Positions 60,841 through 64,000 of a DNA stretch of 64,000 nucleotides are shown here, one piece after another. This DNA is from Steromphala cineraria. Lineage: Eukaryota > Mollusca > Gastropoda > Trochida > Trochidae. The notes under the pieces were generated by a model that searched no databases, was not told the origin of the DNA, and saw nothing but the letters and a program-made list of their open reading frames with translations. The DNA is taken from the NCBI GenBank assembly GCA_916613615.1, contig OU744732.1, positions 55,343,727 through 55,407,726 on the forward strand, written 5' to 3'. The first letter of the stretch is position 1. Each line of letters begins with the position of its first letter. The position numbers and the translations under genes were made by a program.

Positions 60841-62524
60841 ACACTGTTAAATAAACAGGAGATTTGGGTCTATCTTGTGGGCGGGCGATGTGTTGCACAC
60901 ATGCTTAATGGCAATAAACATTGATATACCTGGCATTGCAGAGAGGGTAAGCATAAATATACCATGCATTTATGAGACACTGCACCAATTTACCAAACAT
61001 AGCTGAGGGGCATGCAATAATGCATAACACATACTTGTCGCTGCCAACATAACTAGGAATACATGCAGGGATTTCTATATTTCCTTTAATTTGAATAGAA
61101 ACATCGGTTCATATGACGTGATATATATGACATGGTGTGTATGATCATATAAAAGTTAAGAACTAACATACCAAAAGGAAACAGAACGATTTAACTTTTT
61201 AAAGTTTTCATTGAAACGTGATGGAATGTAGTCATTGGTAACTGCTATACCCATTGATTCATGGCTGCGGATGCAAGTAAATGGTCAACTTTATTAAGAT
61301 AAACCTCGGTACAACATTCTTCGTTAGACTTGGTGATTTACGTGGACTTCACTCATTGCAGAAAGAAAAGGCCATTGTATAATTATCAAGCCAAGATACC
61401 CTAACATACTGAAATTACGATAGATGAATATAACCTATAACTGTCTCCCCATTACAATAAACACCTAAAACACCTTAAACAACAAACAAATTTATAGAAA
61501 ACCTATTTGTACTAAATCTAATTTTATTTTGATAAAATTGAGTTTTAATTGTAAAAGGAGGCCACGATAGAGTCTAGAGCTCTGGTATTTAAATGGTCTG
61601 TGAGGTCACTGAGCGCTAACGAGATTGAAATCAACACCTTTTAATGACCCGACAGATGTACATACATACAATGGGTTTAGAGTAGGTCGTAGTCTGTCTA
61701 ACAGCCGCTGATACAAAGTAGTTTTAAAGACCGACGCAAGTCTATATTATTGTAGCAAGTCTAGATCACCGTTTCTGAAAAATGAACTGTTTCAGTAGGC
61801 TCCTTTCTCTTTAAAAAAATTGCATTTGATTATATTTTAATTTCAGAGACTAATATTTAGTCTTAAGTGGGTCGCACAGAGGCGAGATTCAGACTGATGT
61901 CAATTGTGTTTTGACTCTTCGACATGATACAGGTTATACTGAAGTCATAATTCAATTTAATTCCAAAACATTTACAGCTGTTATTTTAGAGCAGTTAGGT
62001 CACATTATGATTGATGATATACGGTGTTTGGCGTTGAAAATATTGTACACATGTTCAAAAGTCTTTGGGAATTATCGTTCTTTCATCGTATTTGGTTTAT
62101 TGCCGAACGCTTCTCAAAATCTTTGGTGAATATCGCACTAAAATTAATGGTCTTTGAAATGATATCGCACTCATACTAAACACGTTGGTAAAAGGACTAA
62201 GCATAAACACAATCAATTCCTTTCTCAAATAATCGAACCATACAGATATCATAGAAACTCGATTAAAATGCAGTTTTGCACAATATGTTTTGTATTTATC
62301 AACTCTCCTTTTTATAATCTCTAACAGCAAAGATTTATACCAAAACTGCACAATATATATATATTCCTTATTCATAAATATCTACTGATTCCACTATCAA
62401 CAATCTAATAATCTGAATAGACTCTTAAGTAATTAAACCGACAGCTCATTAAGGTTATCACAGTTGCCTGAACATATGGGTGTCTAACCCGTTTAAGGCA
62501 GAGACTTTAAAGAGCCTCTCCGAA
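60841..62524. other. Stretch without recognised features
   Basis: No gene was recognised. Short frames on both strands lack motifs. Confidence 0.4.
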
Positions 62525-62865
62525 AGCTGTCGAGGATCACTTATGGCCAAATTTATTAATTCTGGCATTTTATCAAGAAGTATCGACTGTTGCAAGAAAA
62601 TATCATTTTAAAGTTAATCGACGTTGTAATGTGACAATAGGAAGATTTGAAATCGAGATTGAAAACAGGACAATCAGTCAAACGTATACGTCATTTTTGA
62701 AACCTAACTAAAGCATTCAGGACCACAATTAAGCGTTGATACTGTTGATAGGTTGTATAACTAGTGTCCATTAAATTAAACATGTGAATTTGACATCCTT
62801 TAATACATATGAATGTTTTACATTTTTTATCAATAACAAGTGTAAGTTGTTTATTTACTTGACTA
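62525..62865 (+). pseudogene. Decayed relative of the coding-like fragment at 41021
   Basis: AAGAAGTATCGACTGTTGCA, then TTAATCGACGTTGT and AGGAAGATTTGAAA, match the fragment at 41021-41395 in order, but in-frame stops interrupt it. The shared tail includes ACATGTGAATTTG. Confidence 0.45.
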
Positions 62866-62946
62866 CCATATACAATTTACAAATTGATTTTCAACATGAC
62901 TATTCTCAATTAAACTTGTCTATCTAAGTGTGGACGTTTATTTAAG

Positions 62947-63111
62947 AATTGAATGTCAGTTTGTGTGTTTGCACTGGAAAATGAACGATGTAAAAGCTAC
63001 ATTCAAACTTGTGTGAACCCAGCGAGCTTGCGAGCGGGTTCACATGAAAGTTTGAATGTAGCTTTTACATCGTTCATTTTCCAGTGCAAACACACAAACT
63101 GACATTCAATT
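62947..63111. repeat. 165-bp near-perfect palindrome (foldback)
   Basis: Arms of 74 and 76 bases (62947-63020 and 63036-63111) are reverse complements except for a two-base difference beside the loop. The loop is AGCGAGCTTGCGAGC. The outer ends read AATTGAATGTCAGT and ACTGACATTCAATT. It is probably a foldback or snapback-type mobile element. It has no coding capacity. Confidence 0.92.
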
Positions 63112-64000
63112 CGTATAATTTCGCACCATATATGGAATGGAACGGCGGAGTGATATGAATACTGTTTTTTTCATTTGAACGAGTAACACTGCGACATGCG
63201 ACCATAAATAATCCCAATTTGAAATGAAACTGAATATTTATCAAAATAAGTTTGTGTCATATATGAGATAAGATAACATGATGCACTAAGAATTTCTAAA
63301 TGAAGCGCAAACTTGTATAAAATCCCTTCGTGCAAGGACAAGAGATCAGAGTTATCTGCCTTACATTTATGCATTAGACGTCGTGTCATGCTGGCCGCCA
63401 TTTGCAGGGGTATCTTCGTCAAAATATGTAAACAACAGTAATTAGTGACATGTAACTGCTCTATCGATAATTGTCATCTCTTGTGTATACATCGTGAGTA
63501 TGAAGACTGTCTTTGTTACGCTTTACAGTACTCAATAATGACCGTAATGCAAATATTTATCTCGTTCCGTTCGATCAGATCTACTATTTTGCAATAAATG
63601 ATTAGCCTATCAAATGGTCTAAAAAAAATGATAAAAGTGAATGTTTTCAAATCAAAATAATCTACTTGGAAACTAAACCTATAATTACAATTCCATTGGC
63701 AATTTTTACAAATAAAATTCTTGAATAACATTTGGTTTGTTGTTGGACGGAGAATCAAAGTAGTTCCGGTCAACGTTCACACAAGTATGAACACTGTTTT
63801 TGTGAGTTCATGGGAAATGAATCGATGAAACTTCGATCACATGACCATGCCCTAGACCAATCAACGTTCGGGGATATGTGTAAACTTCAGAGTGTGAAAT
63901 TATAATAAATTGCACGTTTGGTCTTTCGTGTATACCATCGTATTGGCTTATCGGAACGAGTTGTTCAAAATATAAAATCTCTCCTTAATTTCGCAGCTTC
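63112..64000. other. Right-edge stretch without recognised features
   Basis: Two minus-strand frames (63171-63422 and 63516-63773) lack a signal peptide or other motif and are not called as the missing first exon. Confidence 0.4.

Overview
This is a eukaryotic, AT-rich, repeat-dense, gene-poor window, most likely from a marine gastropod mollusc. The guess rests on a short dispersed repeat (GTGAGTGAG...ACGCCGC...GCAATATTTCAGC...AGCGG) that I associate with abalone-like gastropods, several mollusc-type repeats, and the style of the protein families present. No bacterial operons, rRNA genes or CRISPR arrays were seen.

One host gene can be supported. It lies on the minus strand and is seen as two exons, at 49035-49172 and 7289-7395. 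Together they encode a complete EMI domain closely resembling the N-terminal EMI domain of MEGF6-type (EMI plus EGF-repeat) secreted proteins. Both exons have good splice sites. The phases match exactly (phase 2 out of the first, phase 2 into the second), and the second ends in phase 1, the usual phase for a following EGF exon. About two thirds of the window (7396-49034, 41.6 kb) is therefore one intron that splits the EMI domain. The signal-peptide exon (above 49172) and the EGF-repeat exons (below 7289) were not found.

The left end (156-4099, plus strand) holds a frameshifted copy of a large transposon-like protein family: paired Cys/His fingers, a probable FEN/PIN-like nuclease region and a C-terminal nine-cysteine CXC cluster. 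A 31-bp minisatellite follows it (about 4142-4790).

The rest is mobile and tandem DNA. It includes five copies of a 356-bp MITE with TTAA target duplications; two inverted copies of a 1.3-kb terminal-inverted-repeat element with TA duplications; a separate 576-bp TA-type MITE; and an 18-copy, almost identical 78-bp minisatellite that stays open as a 487-codon frame. There are also a ~170-bp satellite with a dimeric higher-order repeat, several older tandem duplications of 100-320 bp, tRNA-like fragments, and a 165-bp near-perfect palindrome at the right end. Most short open frames look like chance or tandem-repeat frames and are not annotated as genes.
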